Shown in pieces: positions 8,927 through 18,671 of a DNA stretch of 64,000 nt. A model generated the notes under the pieces. That model was not told the DNA's origin and ran no database searches. It saw nothing but the letters and a program-made list of their open reading frames with translations. The first letter of the stretch is position 1. The number at the start of each line of letters is the position of its first letter. Made by a program: the position numbers and the translations under genes. The stretch is from Rhizobium sp. CF080 (GTDB lineage: Bacteria; Pseudomonadota; Alphaproteobacteria; Rhizobiales; Rhizobiaceae), in contig NZ_AKKC02000003.1 in the NCBI RefSeq assembly GCF_000282095.2, positions 62,001 through 126,000 of the forward strand, given 5' to 3'.

Positions 8927-11053
8927 ATGAACGAGATCAGCATCAGGAAGCCATTGTCGAGACGGCTTACCTTCTTCGGGTTTGCAGCCGTGCTTTTCGC
9001 GAGCGCGGTGATTGGCGGGCTTGCCTGGGAACGCCAGTCGAGCATGACCGAGCAGGCGCTGCAGACCGAGCTCGATAGCGATCTCGCGGTCATCCAGGAC
9101 GACATGGCCGCCCAGGGGCGTGCCGCTTCCGCGCTGGCGCTGACGATCGCATCGCTACCGGAAACCTCGCCCCTCATTCTCGCCAACGATCGGCAAAGCC
9201 TGCTCTCCCGCTATGCCAGCATGAAGACCGTCAAGGATGCGAGCGGGCTTGAAATGATCACCTTCAGCACCGCGACGGCCGATGTGGTTGCCCGCGTGCA
9301 CGATCCGGATGTGTTTGGCGACAATATCAAGGCGCGCCGCAAGATGGTGGCAACCTCGCTCAGCGACAAGAAGCTCGTCGTCGGCATCGAGACCGGCCGT
9401 ACCGCCGTCAGCCTGTTTGCGACCGCCCCGGTTGTCACCGACGGCAAGGTCGTCGGCGCGGTGGATGTCGGGCTGAAGCTTGTGGATTCCTATTTCTCCC
9501 GCCTGACCAAGGAAGTGAACGCTTATGTCACGCTCTACACCAAGGGTGCCGACAAGTTCGACAAACAGGCTTCCACCTATGGCGGCAATCCGATCCTGAG
9601 TGGAGCGGAGCTGCAGGAGGCCTATGACAAGGGCGCCGTGCGGCGCTACGCCGATATCGGCGGCAAGCAGTACGCCGTCGAAGCCGTGCCGCTCCTCGAT
9701 TTTTCCGGAACCAAGGTCGGCGTTCTCGAAATCGCCTCGGACATCACGCCGCTGGTCAAGGCCAGCGAGACGGCGCTCTGGATGACCGCACTCGGCACCG
9801 TCGCCGTTTCAATCCTGTCGCTGATCGGTTTCCTGATCTTCGCCCGGTCGCTCGGTGGCACCGTCCGTCGCCTGACCACCACGATGGCAAAGCTCGCCGC
9901 CGGCGATCTTGGCGCCGAGGTGGATGGCCAGGAGCGCCAGGACGAGCTCGGCGCCATGGCTCGCGCCGTCCAGGTCTTCAAGGCATCGGCGGAAGAGAAT
10001 GTGCGGCTGGAACAGCAGGCGTCGGAGGCCCGCGAGTCGCAGGAACACCAGCGCCAGCGCCAGTCCGCGATCGACAATGCCAAGGGCGAGGATCTGCGCG
10101 CCTTCGTGCAAGCGATCGAGGAAGGCTTCAACCGCCTCGCCGGCGGCGACCTGACGGTCCGCATGGATCGTGCCGTCGCCGAGGAATTCGAGCCGATCCG
10201 CGCCAAGTTCAACAGTTCGGTCGGCAATCTCGAAGAAGCGATCGGCTCGGTCGTCGGAGCCGTCGGCATGATCCGCGCCGGTCTCCAGGAAATCTCGATC
10301 GCCTCCAACGATCTTGCCAAGCGCACCGAACAGCAGGCCGCGAGCCTTGAGGAAACGGTGGCGGCCCTCGGCCAGGTGACCTCGGCCGTCAATGACAGCG
10401 CCAGCGGCGCCAGCCGCGCCCAGGGCGTTGCATCGCTTGCGCAGCAGAAGGCGCAGCGCGGGGGCGAAATCGTTGCCAATGCGGTCGCTGCCATGGCTGC
10501 CATCGAAGGCTCGGCGGAGCAGATCAACCGCATCATCGGCGTGATCGACGACATCGCCTTCCAGACCAACCTGCTGGCTCTCAATGCAGGTGTCGAAGCC
10601 GCCCGCGCAGGCGAAGCCGGCCGTGGCTTCGCGGTCGTTGCGCAGGAAGTCCGCGGGCTCGCCCAGCGCTCTGCCGATGCCGCCAAGGAGATCAAGGCGC
10701 TGATCTCCACCTCGTCGGCCCAGGTCAAGCAGGGCGTCGAACTCGTCACCGCCTCCGGCAAATCGCTCGACGACATCGTCAGCGAAGTCGCGCAGATGAG
10801 CACCTTCGTCAACACGATCACATCAAGCACCAGCGAGCAGGCGACCAGCCTTCGCGAAGTGGCGGCTTCTGCCGACCAGATGGACAAGGTGACCCAGCAG
10901 AACGCCGCAATGGTCGAAGAAACCACCGCTGCCGCCCAGAGCCTGACGCAGGAAACAGACAGCCTCGCCGACATGGTGGCCCGCTTCAAGACGAATGCCG
11001 GCGCACCCTCGCAGGGATATGCTTCGGGCGGTTATCGCTCGCGCGCAGCCTGA
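8927..11053 (+). CDS. Methyl-accepting chemotaxis protein with periplasmic Cache-type domain
   Basis: A 708-residue inner-membrane chemoreceptor. TM1 is at about 13-33, a periplasmic sensor of about 250 residues follows with Cache-like features ([34 protein letters not shown]), TM2 is at about 283-305, then HAMP ([21 protein letters not shown]), a second HAMP-like segment near 400-450 and the signalling domain with the conserved hairpin tip around [24 protein letters not shown] (two parts of one helix-turn-helix). There is no C-terminal CheR-binding pentapeptide. The ligand is unknown. It is a single gene with its own terminator, not part of a che operon. Confidence 0.93.
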   Translation: MNEISIRKPLSRRLTFFGFAAVLFASAVIGGLAWERQSSMTEQALQTELDSDLAVIQDDMAAQGRAASALALTIASLPETSPLILANDRQSLLSRYASMKTVKDASGLEMITFSTATADVVARVHDPDVFGDNIKARRKMVATSLSDKKLVVGIETGRTAVSLFATAPVVTDGKVVGAVDVGLKLVDSYFSRLTKEVNAYVTLYTKGADKFDKQASTYGGNPILSGAELQEAYDKGAVRRYADIGGKQYAVEAVPLLDFSGTKVGVLEIASDITPLVKASETALWMTALGTVAVSILSLIGFLIFARSLGGTVRRLTTTMAKLAAGDLGAEVDGQERQDELGAMARAVQVFKASAEENVRLEQQASEARESQEHQRQRQSAIDNAKGEDLRAFVQAIEEGFNRLAGGDLTVRMDRAVAEEFEPIRAKFNSSVGNLEEAIGSVVGAVGMIRAGLQEISIASNDLAKRTEQQAASLEETVAALGQVTSAVNDSASGASRAQGVASLAQQKAQRGGEIVANAVAAMAAIEGSAEQINRIIGVIDDIAFQTNLLALNAGVEAARAGEAGRGFAVVAQEVRGLAQRSADAAKEIKALISTSSAQVKQGVELVTASGKSLDDIVSEVAQMSTFVNTITSSTSEQATSLREVAASADQMDKVTQQNAAMVEETTAAAQSLTQETDSLADMVARFKTNAGAPSQGYASGGYRSRAA

Positions 11054-11075
11054 CCGGGCTTTTTCGAGATTGACG

Positions 11076-11105
11076 ACGCCGTCGGCCCAAAGCCGGCGGC
11101 GTTTT
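11076..11105 (+). terminator. Intrinsic terminator of the chemoreceptor gene
   Basis: An 11-bp stem, ACGCCGTCGGC / GCCGGCGGCGT (one mismatch), with loop CCAAA and a TTTT run. It lies between the convergent chemoreceptor and kinase genes. Confidence 0.7.
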
Positions 11106-11109
11106 CCGG

Positions 11110-12915
11110 TCATATCGGCTGGAGCATGCGGCGCAGCTCGCCTTCCAGCAACGCCATGTTCACGGGTTTTCGAATGGTCGTCCGGTTACCGAATCCCTGG
11201 CGATCATCGATCTGCTCGTATCCGGTGCAGAACAGGAAGGGCACGCCGCGGGTCTGCAGCCATTCCGCAAAAGGATAGACCGGCTTTCCGCCCAGATTGA
11301 CGTCGAGAACAGCGACGTCGGGGAGCTGCGAGCCGCCGACCAGGCGCATGGCTTCGTCGGCTGTTGCCGCCGGCCCGACGACTTCCCAGCCGCGCGATTC
11401 GAGCTCGTTGCAGAGTTCCATGGCAATAAGGGTCTCGTCCTCGACGACGAGTATCCGTCCTGCCGAACCGGTATCCGACGATTTGGGCGCGGCCTCCTGG
11501 CCGGGAACCGAGTTGGCTGAAATGTCGGGGCGGTAGACGGACTGCGGCAGCATCGCGACAAGGCACATGCCGGTTGGAGGCCAGCTGATGTCGAGCTTGC
11601 CCGCCAGTTGGCGGGTGGCGACTTCGGTCACCAGAGTGGAGCCGAAACCCCTGGATACGGGCTTCTGCACCAGCGGGCCGCCGGTCTCGATCCAGCGAAG
11701 CTCCAGTTCGAACGACGGCAGGATGCGCCACGAGACATCAACCCGCCCCTCCGCGACCGACAATGCCCCGTATTTGACGGCATTGGTGGCAAGTTCATGG
11801 ATGAGGAGGCTGACCGGCTGTACGGCATTGGGAGTGAGGGTGACGGCAGGGCCGCCGATCATCAACTGGTTGACGCTCTGATAGGCCCGGGTTTCCTCGG
11901 TGAGGACGGCTGCGAGGTCTCCCCCCTGCCACCGGTTCTGGGCGAGCAGGGAATGGGCGCGGCTCAGCGTCGAAACGCGGCCCCGAACCGCGACGATGAA
12001 TTCCTCCTTGGTTTCGGCGCGTGTCAGGGAGACCAGGGCCTGCACGACCGCCAGGGCATTCTTGGCCCGGTGATCGACTTCCCGGGCCAACAGCTGGCGG
12101 GAATCCTCGTTGGCCTTGCGTTCGGTAATATCGCGCAGGATGACCGTGGCAAGTTTTCCTCCACCGATCTCGACCTGCGAGATCGAAGCCTCGACCGGGA
12201 ATTCCTCGCCATTGGCGCGCAGGCCGCTGATGGCCCCCAAGGCGCCCATCCGACGGTTGGTGACCCCGGTCTCCTTGAAGAAGCGGATATGTTCGGCATG
12301 TCCGTGCCTATACCGCTCGGGGATGAAGCGTTCGATCGGCGAGCCGATCGCATCTTCGCCTGCAACGCCGAACATGCGCTCGGCGGCCGGGTTGAACAGC
12401 ACGATCCGCTGGCCTTCATCGACGGTGATCAGCGCGTCCATCGCCGATTCCACGATCCCCTCCATCCGCCGCCGGCTTTCCAGCAGAGCATCCTCGGCGG
12501 CCTTGCGCTCAGTGATATCGCGCAGGATGACGGTGGCGAGGCGCTCGCCCCCGACCTCGACCTGCGAGATCGAGGCCTCAATCGGAAATTCCTTGCCGTC
12601 CGCCCGCAAACCGCTGATTGCGCCAAGCGAGCCCATCTGTCTTGTGGTCACCCCGGTCTCGGTAAAGCGGTGAATGTGCGCCGCGTGGGTCGGACGATAG
12701 CGTTCCGGCATGAAACGGGAGATGTGCTGGCCGAGTGCCTCGGTGGCCGGCAGGCCGAACATGCGTTCGGCGGCCGGATTGAACAGGATGACCCGCTGCT
12801 CGTCGTCGATGGTGATGATGCCGTCCATTGCCGAGGCAACGATGCCCTCAAGCCGCTGCATGATTTCAACGGCGGTTTTCTGACTCAGTTTCCGTTGGTG
12901 TGGGCGAGATTCCAT
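11110..12915 (-). CDS. Hybrid sensor kinase: PAS-PAS-HWE kinase-receiver
   Basis: A cytoplasmic 601-residue sensor with no membrane segments. Domains in order: PAS1 (about 21-142), PAS2 (about 149-270), an HWE-type dimerisation/phosphoacceptor segment with VDHRAKNALAVVQALV (His near 281), an HWE-type ATPase (LLIHELATNAVKYGALS), and a C-terminal receiver with phospho-acceptor Asp in VAVLDVNLGG and Lys in IRKPV. The two PAS domains match at 87 of 122 positions in my hand alignment, which indicates a tandem duplication. Kinases of this class often feed general-stress or light/redox signalling in Rhizobiales; no chromophore cysteine motif is visible. ATG 12915 has GGAGA upstream; the track's longer in-frame start is not supported. 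Confidence 0.9.
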   Translation of the reverse strand: MESRPHQRKLSQKTAVEIMQRLEGIVASAMDGIITIDDEQRVILFNPAAERMFGLPATEALGQHISRFMPERYRPTHAAHIHRFTETGVTTRQMGSLGAISGLRADGKEFPIEASISQVEVGGERLATVILRDITERKAAEDALLESRRRMEGIVESAMDALITVDEGQRIVLFNPAAERMFGVAGEDAIGSPIERFIPERYRHGHAEHIRFFKETGVTNRRMGALGAISGLRANGEEFPVEASISQVEIGGGKLATVILRDITERKANEDSRQLLAREVDHRAKNALAVVQALVSLTRAETKEEFIVAVRGRVSTLSRAHSLLAQNRWQGGDLAAVLTEETRAYQSVNQLMIGGPAVTLTPNAVQPVSLLIHELATNAVKYGALSVAEGRVDVSWRILPSFELELRWIETGGPLVQKPVSRGFGSTLVTEVATRQLAGKLDISWPPTGMCLVAMLPQSVYRPDISANSVPGQEAAPKSSDTGSAGRILVVEDETLIAMELCNELESRGWEVVGPAATADEAMRLVGGSQLPDVAVLDVNLGGKPVYPFAEWLQTRGVPFLFCTGYEQIDDRQGFGNRTTIRKPVNMALLEGELRRMLQPI

Positions 12916-13130
12916 AACCGCACATCTCCAATTCAACCGCCGAATCACCGGCCCGGCATTGCGAGTACGGTTGCAATTACTATTCCATCTCTCGCATTTG
13001 GTGAATGCGTAAATCATTAGATTTATGTGGGAAGGTCATGAAAGGCAGGCTGCCTTGGCATCGGCAGAGCCGCCGAGCCTCGCGAACGATCAGATCGTCG
13101 ATCCAAGACATGCCAAATTTTCAGAAGATT

Positions 13131-13205
13131 TGGAGCGGGCGAAGGGATTCGAACCCTCGACCCCAACCTTGGCAAGGTTGTGCTCTACCACTGAGCTACA
13201 CCCGC
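13131..13205 (-). tRNA. tRNA-Gly (anticodon GCC)
   Basis: The minus strand folds as a full cloverleaf. Acceptor GCGGGTG pairs with CGCCCGC, the D-arm begins GTAGCTCAGTGGTAGAGC, the anticodon loop is TTGCCAA with anticodon GCC, the T-arm contains GGTTCGAATC, and CCA is encoded. 75 nt including CCA. Confidence 0.97.
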
Positions 13206-13359
13206 TCATCAATCCACCGGTCCGTGGTAGTAAGCTAGACCGTGGTGCCGCGGCTCGTTGCCGGCGACGGGCGCTATATGGCCCAGTCCTTTTTCAAATG
13301 CAACAGGGAAATGACGATTGGTGCCAAGAAAAATTGCGATCCCGTCAAAGCCCCTGCAA

Positions 13360-13388
13360 ACCGCCGGTTCCGTGTCGGAACCGGCGGT
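13360..13388 (-). terminator. Hairpin terminator after the cytochrome c gene
   Basis: A perfect 12-bp stem (ACCGCCGGTTCC / GGAACCGGCGGT) with a 5-base loop lies 10 nt past the cytochrome stop. Read leftward it is followed by only a short TTT, so it is a strong hairpin with a weak U-tract. Confidence 0.6.
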
Positions 13389-13398
13389 CGCGTTATTT

Positions 13399-14052
13399 TC
13401 AGGAGGCGGGGCAGGCTGCTCCGGACTTCACCCACGCGTTGATGAGCTCGCCGAATTCGGCCTGCGTGCCCGGCACCGGTTGGCGGCCGGCGCCGGGGTT
13501 CCAGCCCCAGCCGACCAGTTCGTCATGCGCCATGTGTTCGACGATCTCGTCCATGGTCTTGCCGCCGTTGCGGGCCGGGTCCTTGATCTGCTGACAGATC
13601 TGCCCGAGCGATTTGCCGACCCAGGCCATTTCGACCGGCGCGAGATGCCAGGCGGGATTGCCCGGAATGCTCTTGATCGTGTCGGCCTGGCCGATAACGG
13701 GCGTGTTTTCCGCGCTATGGCAGGTGGTGCACTGCATGCCCGGCAGGCCCATGCCACCGTCGCCGCGGAAGACCGGCGGCTGGTGCGGATGCATGTTGGC
13801 GCCCTGCAGCGGCCGGTCGGTCGCCGGGTGACAGTTGACGCAGCGCGGGTGCTGGATGACCTTGCCCGCCTCCTGGAAGAGCGCCAGGGAGCGTTCCCGC
13901 TCATCGGCGATCGACTGGAAGGAGGCGGCCGGTTTGAGCGTTTTGGCGTCGGCCTTGGCGTCCTGGGCGACCGAGGCGGGCGACAGCACGGTGCCGACGC
14001 CCACGAAAAGACAGACGGCAGCGAGGCCGGTGATTGCGAGTTTCCAATTCAT
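13399..14052 (-). CDS. Exported dihaem c-type cytochrome of the molybdenum hydroxylase locus
   Basis: 217 residues with a Sec signal peptide (1-29, ending SVAQ) and two haem-attachment motifs, CVNCH (71-75) and CTTCH (108-112). It lies 13 nt downstream of the molybdopterin subunit gene on the same strand, so it is most likely the electron acceptor that passes electrons from the Mo/2Fe-2S subunits to the respiratory chain. The family is otherwise little described. Its maturation would need the Ccm system encoded at 58.9-62.1 kb. Confidence 0.85.
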   Translation of the reverse strand: MNWKLAITGLAAVCLFVGVGTVLSPASVAQDAKADAKTLKPAASFQSIADERERSLALFQEAGKVIQHPRCVNCHPATDRPLQGANMHPHQPPVFRGDGGMGLPGMQCTTCHSAENTPVIGQADTIKSIPGNPAWHLAPVEMAWVGKSLGQICQQIKDPARNGGKTMDEIVEHMAHDELVGWGWNPGAGRQPVPGTQAEFGELINAWVKSGAACPAS

Positions 14053-14065
14053 CGGGCTTTAATCC

Positions 14066-16219
14066 TCAGGCCGAAACGATGTTGACGATGGGCAGCTGCC
14101 GAACCGGCGCTCCGGTGAGGTGACGCCACGCATTGGCAACCGCCGGGCCGACGGGCGGCACGCCGGGTTCCCCGACGCCGCTCGGCTTTTCGCTCGACTT
14201 GATGATTTCCACCGCGACATCCGGCATCTCGTTGATGCGGATCGAACGGTAGTCGTGGAAGTTCGACTGCACGATCTTGCCGCCCTTGGCCAGCGTCACC
14301 GCATCGAAGAGGACCGCGCCGAGGCCATAACCGACGCCGCCTTCCATCTGCGCCTTGATGACGTTCGGGTTGACCGCCACGCCGCAATCGACCGCCACCC
14401 ACACCTTGTGGACGCGCGGTGCGCCTTCCGGCCCGACCGAGACCTCGACCACCTGTCCGACGAAGGTGCCGAAGCTTTCGACGACCGCGACGCCGCGGGC
14501 CCGGCCTTCCGGTACCGGCGAGCCCCAGTTCGCCATCTCGGCGGCCTTTTTCAGCACGCCCGCGTGACGCGGTTTTTCGCCGAGCAACGCAAGGCGTCCT
14601 TCCACCGGATCCTTGCCGATCTTCTGGAAGAGCTCGTCCACGAAGGTCTCGACGGCAAAGCCGGTATGGGTATGGCCGACCGACCGCCACCAGAGCGGCG
14701 GGATGGCGAGCTGGACGTTGTGGGCGCTGACCTTCAGGTTGGGGATCGTGTAGGGCAGGTTGGATGCACCTTCGACGGAGGTCGGATCGAGATCGGCCTT
14801 GCCCATGATCGACTGGCCGACGATCACCTGTTCCCAGGCGGTGATCTGGCCTTGCGCGTTGATCGCGCCGCGCATCCTGTGGGCATACATCGGGCGGTAA
14901 TAGCCGCCGCGGATGTCGTCCTCGCGGGTCCACATGTGCTTCAGGGGACGGCTGCGATCGGTTGCGGCGTAGACGGCTGCCGCTTCCTGTATGTAGGGCG
15001 AACCGAACTGTGCCTTGCGGCCGAAGCTGCCGCCGGCGAGCTGGGTGTTCACCCGCACCTTCGATTGGTCGAGCCCGAGGATCTTGGCGGCGACCTCCTG
15101 GTCCATGCCCGGGAACTGCGCGCCGTTATAGATATCGACCGATCCGTCATCCGCCTTGATGAAGACGGCGTCGAGCGGCTCCATCGGCGCATGCGCCAGG
15201 AAGGGGAAGACGATCTCGGCTTCCACCGTCTGCAGGCCTGGTGCCTTGAAGGCGTTGTCGACATTACCGTTGTTGGTCGCCTCCAGCCCCTTTTCGCCAA
15301 AGAGCTTTCTGTAGTCGGCGGAAAGCTCCTCCGAGGAGCGGGTCTCGGCCTTGGAGAGATCCCATTCGATGCTCAGCGCATCGCGGCCCTTGAGCGCCGC
15401 GAACGTGTTGTCCGCATAAACGGCGATGCCCGACGGCACCTGCTTGACGTCGACCACGCCCTGCACCTTGCGGGCTTCGGCATCGTTGAAGCTCTTCACC
15501 GTCGCGCCAAAATGCTCCGGATGGGCGACGACGGCGATCAACAGGTTGTTCGGCGTGATGTCGAGCGTGAAGATCGCCGTGCCGTTGGTCTTGCCGTGGG
15601 TATCGAGTTTAGGCAGGTCGGTGCCGATCAGCACGAAATCCTTGGGGTCCTTGAGTTTCGGCTCTGCGGGCGGTGTCAGGCGGGCCGCCTTTTCGGCGAA
15701 GGCGCCGAAGCCGCTCTCCTTGCCGGAGGCGGCGTGTTTGATGCGGCCCTTCTGGACGGTGATCTGGGAGGCCGGCACTTTCCATTCGTTGGCCGCGGCA
15801 ACGACAAGCATGGCCCGCGCAGTGGCGCCGGCCTTGCGCATCTGCTCATAGGCGTTGGCGATGGAGCTCGAACCGCCGGTGCCCTGCAGGCCGAACATCA
15901 GGTTGGCATAGACCTTGTTGTCGGTCGGCGAATGGACGGCGCGCATCTGGCTCCAGTCGGCATCAAGTTCCTCGGCGACCAGCGTCGCAAGGCCGGTGAA
16001 CGGTCCCTGGCCGAATTCGATGTGCTTGGAGAGCACGGTTACCGTGTCGTCGGTGCCGATCTTGACGAAGGCGTTCATCGGGGCCAGCGCCGGATCGCCG
16101 CCGGCATGGACGCCGGTCGGTGCTGCGGAAAGCATTTTGGGCGCGATCGCAACGCCGATGACGAGGCCGGAGCCAGCGATAAAGCCGCGGCGGGTGGTGT
16201 TGATGTCCTGGATGGTCAT
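14066..16219 (-). CDS. Molybdopterin-binding large subunit, IorB/aldehyde oxidoreductase type
   Basis: A 717-residue xanthine-dehydrogenase-family subunit related to isoquinoline 1-oxidoreductase beta and membrane aldehyde dehydrogenases. A twin-arginine signal is visible (NTTRRGFIAGSGLVIG), so the folded cofactor-loaded complex is exported. Mo-pterin-binding signatures include GGSSSIANAYEQMRKAGA, the GGSFGRKAQFG block and the C-terminal GVGEPGVPP with the catalytic Glu. Substrate (an N-heterocycle or aldehyde) cannot be read from sequence. It is 3 nt downstream of the 2Fe-2S subunit gene. Confidence 0.92.
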   Translation of the reverse strand: MTIQDINTTRRGFIAGSGLVIGVAIAPKMLSAAPTGVHAGGDPALAPMNAFVKIGTDDTVTVLSKHIEFGQGPFTGLATLVAEELDADWSQMRAVHSPTDNKVYANLMFGLQGTGGSSSIANAYEQMRKAGATARAMLVVAAANEWKVPASQITVQKGRIKHAASGKESGFGAFAEKAARLTPPAEPKLKDPKDFVLIGTDLPKLDTHGKTNGTAIFTLDITPNNLLIAVVAHPEHFGATVKSFNDAEARKVQGVVDVKQVPSGIAVYADNTFAALKGRDALSIEWDLSKAETRSSEELSADYRKLFGEKGLEATNNGNVDNAFKAPGLQTVEAEIVFPFLAHAPMEPLDAVFIKADDGSVDIYNGAQFPGMDQEVAAKILGLDQSKVRVNTQLAGGSFGRKAQFGSPYIQEAAAVYAATDRSRPLKHMWTREDDIRGGYYRPMYAHRMRGAINAQGQITAWEQVIVGQSIMGKADLDPTSVEGASNLPYTIPNLKVSAHNVQLAIPPLWWRSVGHTHTGFAVETFVDELFQKIGKDPVEGRLALLGEKPRHAGVLKKAAEMANWGSPVPEGRARGVAVVESFGTFVGQVVEVSVGPEGAPRVHKVWVAVDCGVAVNPNVIKAQMEGGVGYGLGAVLFDAVTLAKGGKIVQSNFHDYRSIRINEMPDVAVEIIKSSEKPSGVGEPGVPPVGPAVANAWRHLTGAPVRQLPIVNIVSA

Positions 16220-16222
16220 GGC

Positions 16223-16681
16223 TCAGCCCTCCATCGCACTGGCGGCATTGTGGATCGCCGCACGGATGCGATGGTAGGTGGCGCATCGACAGATGTTCCC
16301 GGCCATCGCGCCGTCGATATCGGCATCCGTCGGCTTCGGCACCATCTGCAGCAACGCGACGGCCGACATGATCTGCCCCGACTGACAGTAACCGCATTGC
16401 GGTACGTCGAGGCCGGTCCAGGCGGTCTTGACCGCATCGGCTTCCGTGCCGGAAACGCCTTCGATGGTGACGACTTCAGAGCCTTCGATCGTGGCGATCG
16501 TGGTCACGCACGAGCGGCGCGGCATGCCGTCGAGATGGACCGTGCAAGCGCCGCACTGGGCGACGCCGCAGCCGTATTTGGTGCCGGTGAGCTTTTCGAA
16601 ATCGCGGATGACCCACAGAAGCGGGGTATCTGGATCGCCGTCGAACGTTCTTTCCTGTCCGTTGAGCGTGAAGGTGACCAT
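16223..16681 (-). CDS. 2Fe-2S small subunit, IorA type
   Basis: 152 residues with the two clusters typical of molybdenum hydroxylase small subunits. The plant-type ferredoxin cluster uses Cys38, Cys43, Cys46 and Cys58 (YGCGVAQCGACTVH); the second, helical cluster uses Cys96, Cys99, Cys131 and Cys133 (QCGYCQSG and CRC). It has no signal of its own and is presumably carried across the membrane with the Tat-signalled large subunit. First gene of a three-gene leftward operon. Confidence 0.94.
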   Translation of the reverse strand: MVTFTLNGQERTFDGDPDTPLLWVIRDFEKLTGTKYGCGVAQCGACTVHLDGMPRRSCVTTIATIEGSEVVTIEGVSGTEADAVKTAWTGLDVPQCGYCQSGQIMSAVALLQMVPKPTDADIDGAMAGNICRCATYHRIRAAIHNAASAMEG

Positions 16682-16982
16682 GAGGCAGACCTTTCAGGTG
16701 AGAGCCGAGCGCTGCGCCGGCATGAGAGATGGAGCGGCTGCTATCGGCCGGGGCCGGTAACCGGGAGCGCGGAAATTCGCGCCGAAACAAACTTGAGAAA
16801 ATAAGAATAGTTATTACTTATCAGCTGGATACCCGAGTGAAATCCGGTTCTCCTCAGATGAATTAAATGGTCGACCATCAGACAAGATCAAGCGCCTCAC
16901 GAGATCGTGTGCGCTCGCCTTGGCCGCACGGAACATTGCGGTTATAGTCCCCCCGCCCACCAACAGAGCCAATTCCATCCGC
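16682..16982. other. Divergent intergenic region between the IorAB-type operon and the editing protein gene
   Basis: No ORF is supported. A sharply AT-rich patch (about 16790-16830) holds an imperfect inverted repeat with outer arms ATAAG / CTTAT around 16802-16822, a possible operator for the leftward operon. No regulator gene adjoins it. Confidence 0.4.
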
Positions 16983-17492
16983 ATGACCGAGACAAAGCCA
17001 AAAACCGCCGAGGATCTTTTCCGTTTCCTCGACAGCCTGGATATTCCGCATTCGACCAAGACCCATCCGCCGGTTTTCACCGTGGCGGAGTCCGAAAGCC
17101 TGCGGGACGAAATCCCCGGCGGTCATACCAAGAACCTGTTCGTGAAGGACAAGAAGGACCAGTATTTCGTCCTGACGGTCGAGGAGCGCGCCACCGTCGA
17201 TCTGAAGACCGTGCACAAGGTGATCGGTGCTTCGAGCCGCGTCTCGTTCGGACGGCCGGAAATGCTCCTGGATTATCTCGGGGTCGTTCCCGGTTCGGTG
17301 ACGGTATTCGGCGCTTTCAACGATACCGGGCGCAATGTTACCTTCGTGCTCGACGAAGACCTGATGAAGCACGACATCATCAACGGCCATCCGCTGTCGA
17401 ACGACGCCACCACATCGATCGCCAGCAATGATCTCATCCGCTTTCTGGAAGCGACCGGCCATGCACCGCTTGTCTTGAAAGTAACAGACTGA
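16983..17492 (+). CDS. Prolyl-tRNA editing (YbaK/ProX-type) deacylase
   Basis: A free-standing trans-editing protein of 169 residues that hydrolyses mischarged tRNA(Pro). Family landmarks are THPPVFTVAESE near the start, GGHTKNLFVKDKKDQYFVLTV, GRPEMLLDYLGVVPGSVTVFGAFND and the C-terminal NDATTSIASNDLIRFLEATGH. I start it at ATG 16983; an upstream in-frame ATG at 16920 lies in non-conserved sequence. Confidence 0.92.
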   Translation: MTETKPKTAEDLFRFLDSLDIPHSTKTHPPVFTVAESESLRDEIPGGHTKNLFVKDKKDQYFVLTVEERATVDLKTVHKVIGASSRVSFGRPEMLLDYLGVVPGSVTVFGAFNDTGRNVTFVLDEDLMKHDIINGHPLSNDATTSIASNDLIRFLEATGHAPLVLKVTD

Positions 17493-17549
17493 CATACGAT
17501 CTTTGCAGCCTAGATGGCGAAGATGCGAAGCGTTCCCGGGAGAACATTC

Positions 17550-18524
17550 ATGAGCGGCAGCAATAACCCCTATGGTGGTTCTTACGGCGGACAGATGACC
17601 GCCTCGGCGAGTTTTGGCGCAGCACCCGCTGCATCGGCTCCTGCAGGAGGATACGTGTCGGATACGAGCACGGCCGGCTTCACCAAGGACGTTCTCGAAG
17701 AATCGCGCCGCCAGCCGGTGCTTGTGGATTTCTGGGCGCCATGGTGCGGGCCGTGCAAGCAGCTGACACCGGTGCTCGAAAAGGTCGTCAACGAAGGCCA
17801 GGGCCGGGTCAAGCTCGTCAAGATGAACATTGACGATCACCCGTCGATCCCGGGCCAGCTCGGCATCCAGTCGATCCCGGCGGTCATCGCCTTTGTCGAT
17901 GGCCGTCCGGTCGACGGTTTCATGGGTGCGGTGCCGGAAAGCCAGGTTCGCCAGTTCATCGACAAGCTCGCCGGGCCTCCCGGCGCCGACCAGGCTGCCG
18001 AGATCGAAGCGGCCCTTGGCGAGGCGGAAACCCTGCTCGCCGGCGGCGAGATCCAGCAGGCCGCCCAGCTTTACGGCGCCGTGCTTCAGGCCGATCCGGA
18101 GAATGCCAAGGCTGCCGCCGGCATGATGCAGTGCCTGATCGCCATGGGCGAGACGGCCCGCGCCAGCCAGATGCTCGCCTCCCTCCCGGAAGAGCTTGCC
18201 AAGGAACCGGCGATCCAGGCGGTCGCCAAGAAGCTCGAGCAGATCGAGGAAGCCCGCAAGCTCGGCGATCCCGTAGCGCTGGAGCGCCAGCTCGAAGCCG
18301 ATCCGGAAGATCACGACGCCCGCCTCAAGCTTGCCAAGATCCTCAACGTCCAGGGCGAACGCGACAAGGCCGCCGAGCACCTGCTGACCATCATGCGCAA
18401 GGACCGCACCTTCGACGACGACGGCGCCCGCCGCCAGCTTCTGGCATTCTTCGAAGTCTGGGGACCGAAGGATCCGGCGACGATCGCCGCCCGCCGCCGC
18501 CTGTCCTCGATCCTGTTTTCGTGA
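17550..18524 (+). CDS. CnoX/YbbN-type thioredoxin with C-terminal TPR domain
   Basis: 324 residues. A low-complexity N-terminal tail (Gly/Ala/Ser-rich, 1-38) precedes a thioredoxin domain with an intact WCGPC motif (Cys66, Cys69), then a helical TPR region (about 150-320). This is the architecture of CnoX (YbbN), a chaperone/holdase that protects oxidation-prone proteins and hands them to GroEL. Unlike E. coli CnoX, which lacks the CXXC, this one should be redox active, as in other alphaproteobacteria. ATG 17550 has GGGAG 7 nt upstream; an upstream in-frame ATG (17514) does not. Confidence 0.88.
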   Translation: MSGSNNPYGGSYGGQMTASASFGAAPAASAPAGGYVSDTSTAGFTKDVLEESRRQPVLVDFWAPWCGPCKQLTPVLEKVVNEGQGRVKLVKMNIDDHPSIPGQLGIQSIPAVIAFVDGRPVDGFMGAVPESQVRQFIDKLAGPPGADQAAEIEAALGEAETLLAGGEIQQAAQLYGAVLQADPENAKAAAGMMQCLIAMGETARASQMLASLPEELAKEPAIQAVAKKLEQIEEARKLGDPVALERQLEADPEDHDARLKLAKILNVQGERDKAAEHLLTIMRKDRTFDDDGARRQLLAFFEVWGPKDPATIAARRRLSSILFS

Positions 18525-18550
18525 ACCCGAGCCTGTTTTCGTAAGCTGGG

Positions 18551-18570
18551 GCCAATCCCAAAGGATTGGC
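18551..18570 (+). other. Short perfect hairpin after the thioredoxin gene
   Basis: GCCAATCC / GGATTGGC with loop CAAA. No T-run follows, so this is not a standard intrinsic terminator. It may protect the 3' end of the transcript or separate it from the LON-domain gene. Confidence 0.4.
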
Positions 18571-18671
18571 CTTGCGTTCTCGGGTAGGCGCCCCACATTA
18601 TTCGATGCGGCGAATCTTTGGTCTTGGCCGGCGATCGTCTGGCCAGTGATCCTCTGGGAGGTGTCGGACCC

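Noticed and set aside
14120..16804. An 894-residue rightward ORF opposite the molybdenum hydroxylase operon
   Set aside because: It is the antisense shadow of two well-supported genes with Tat, Mo-pterin and Fe-S motifs; high GC leaves such frames open.
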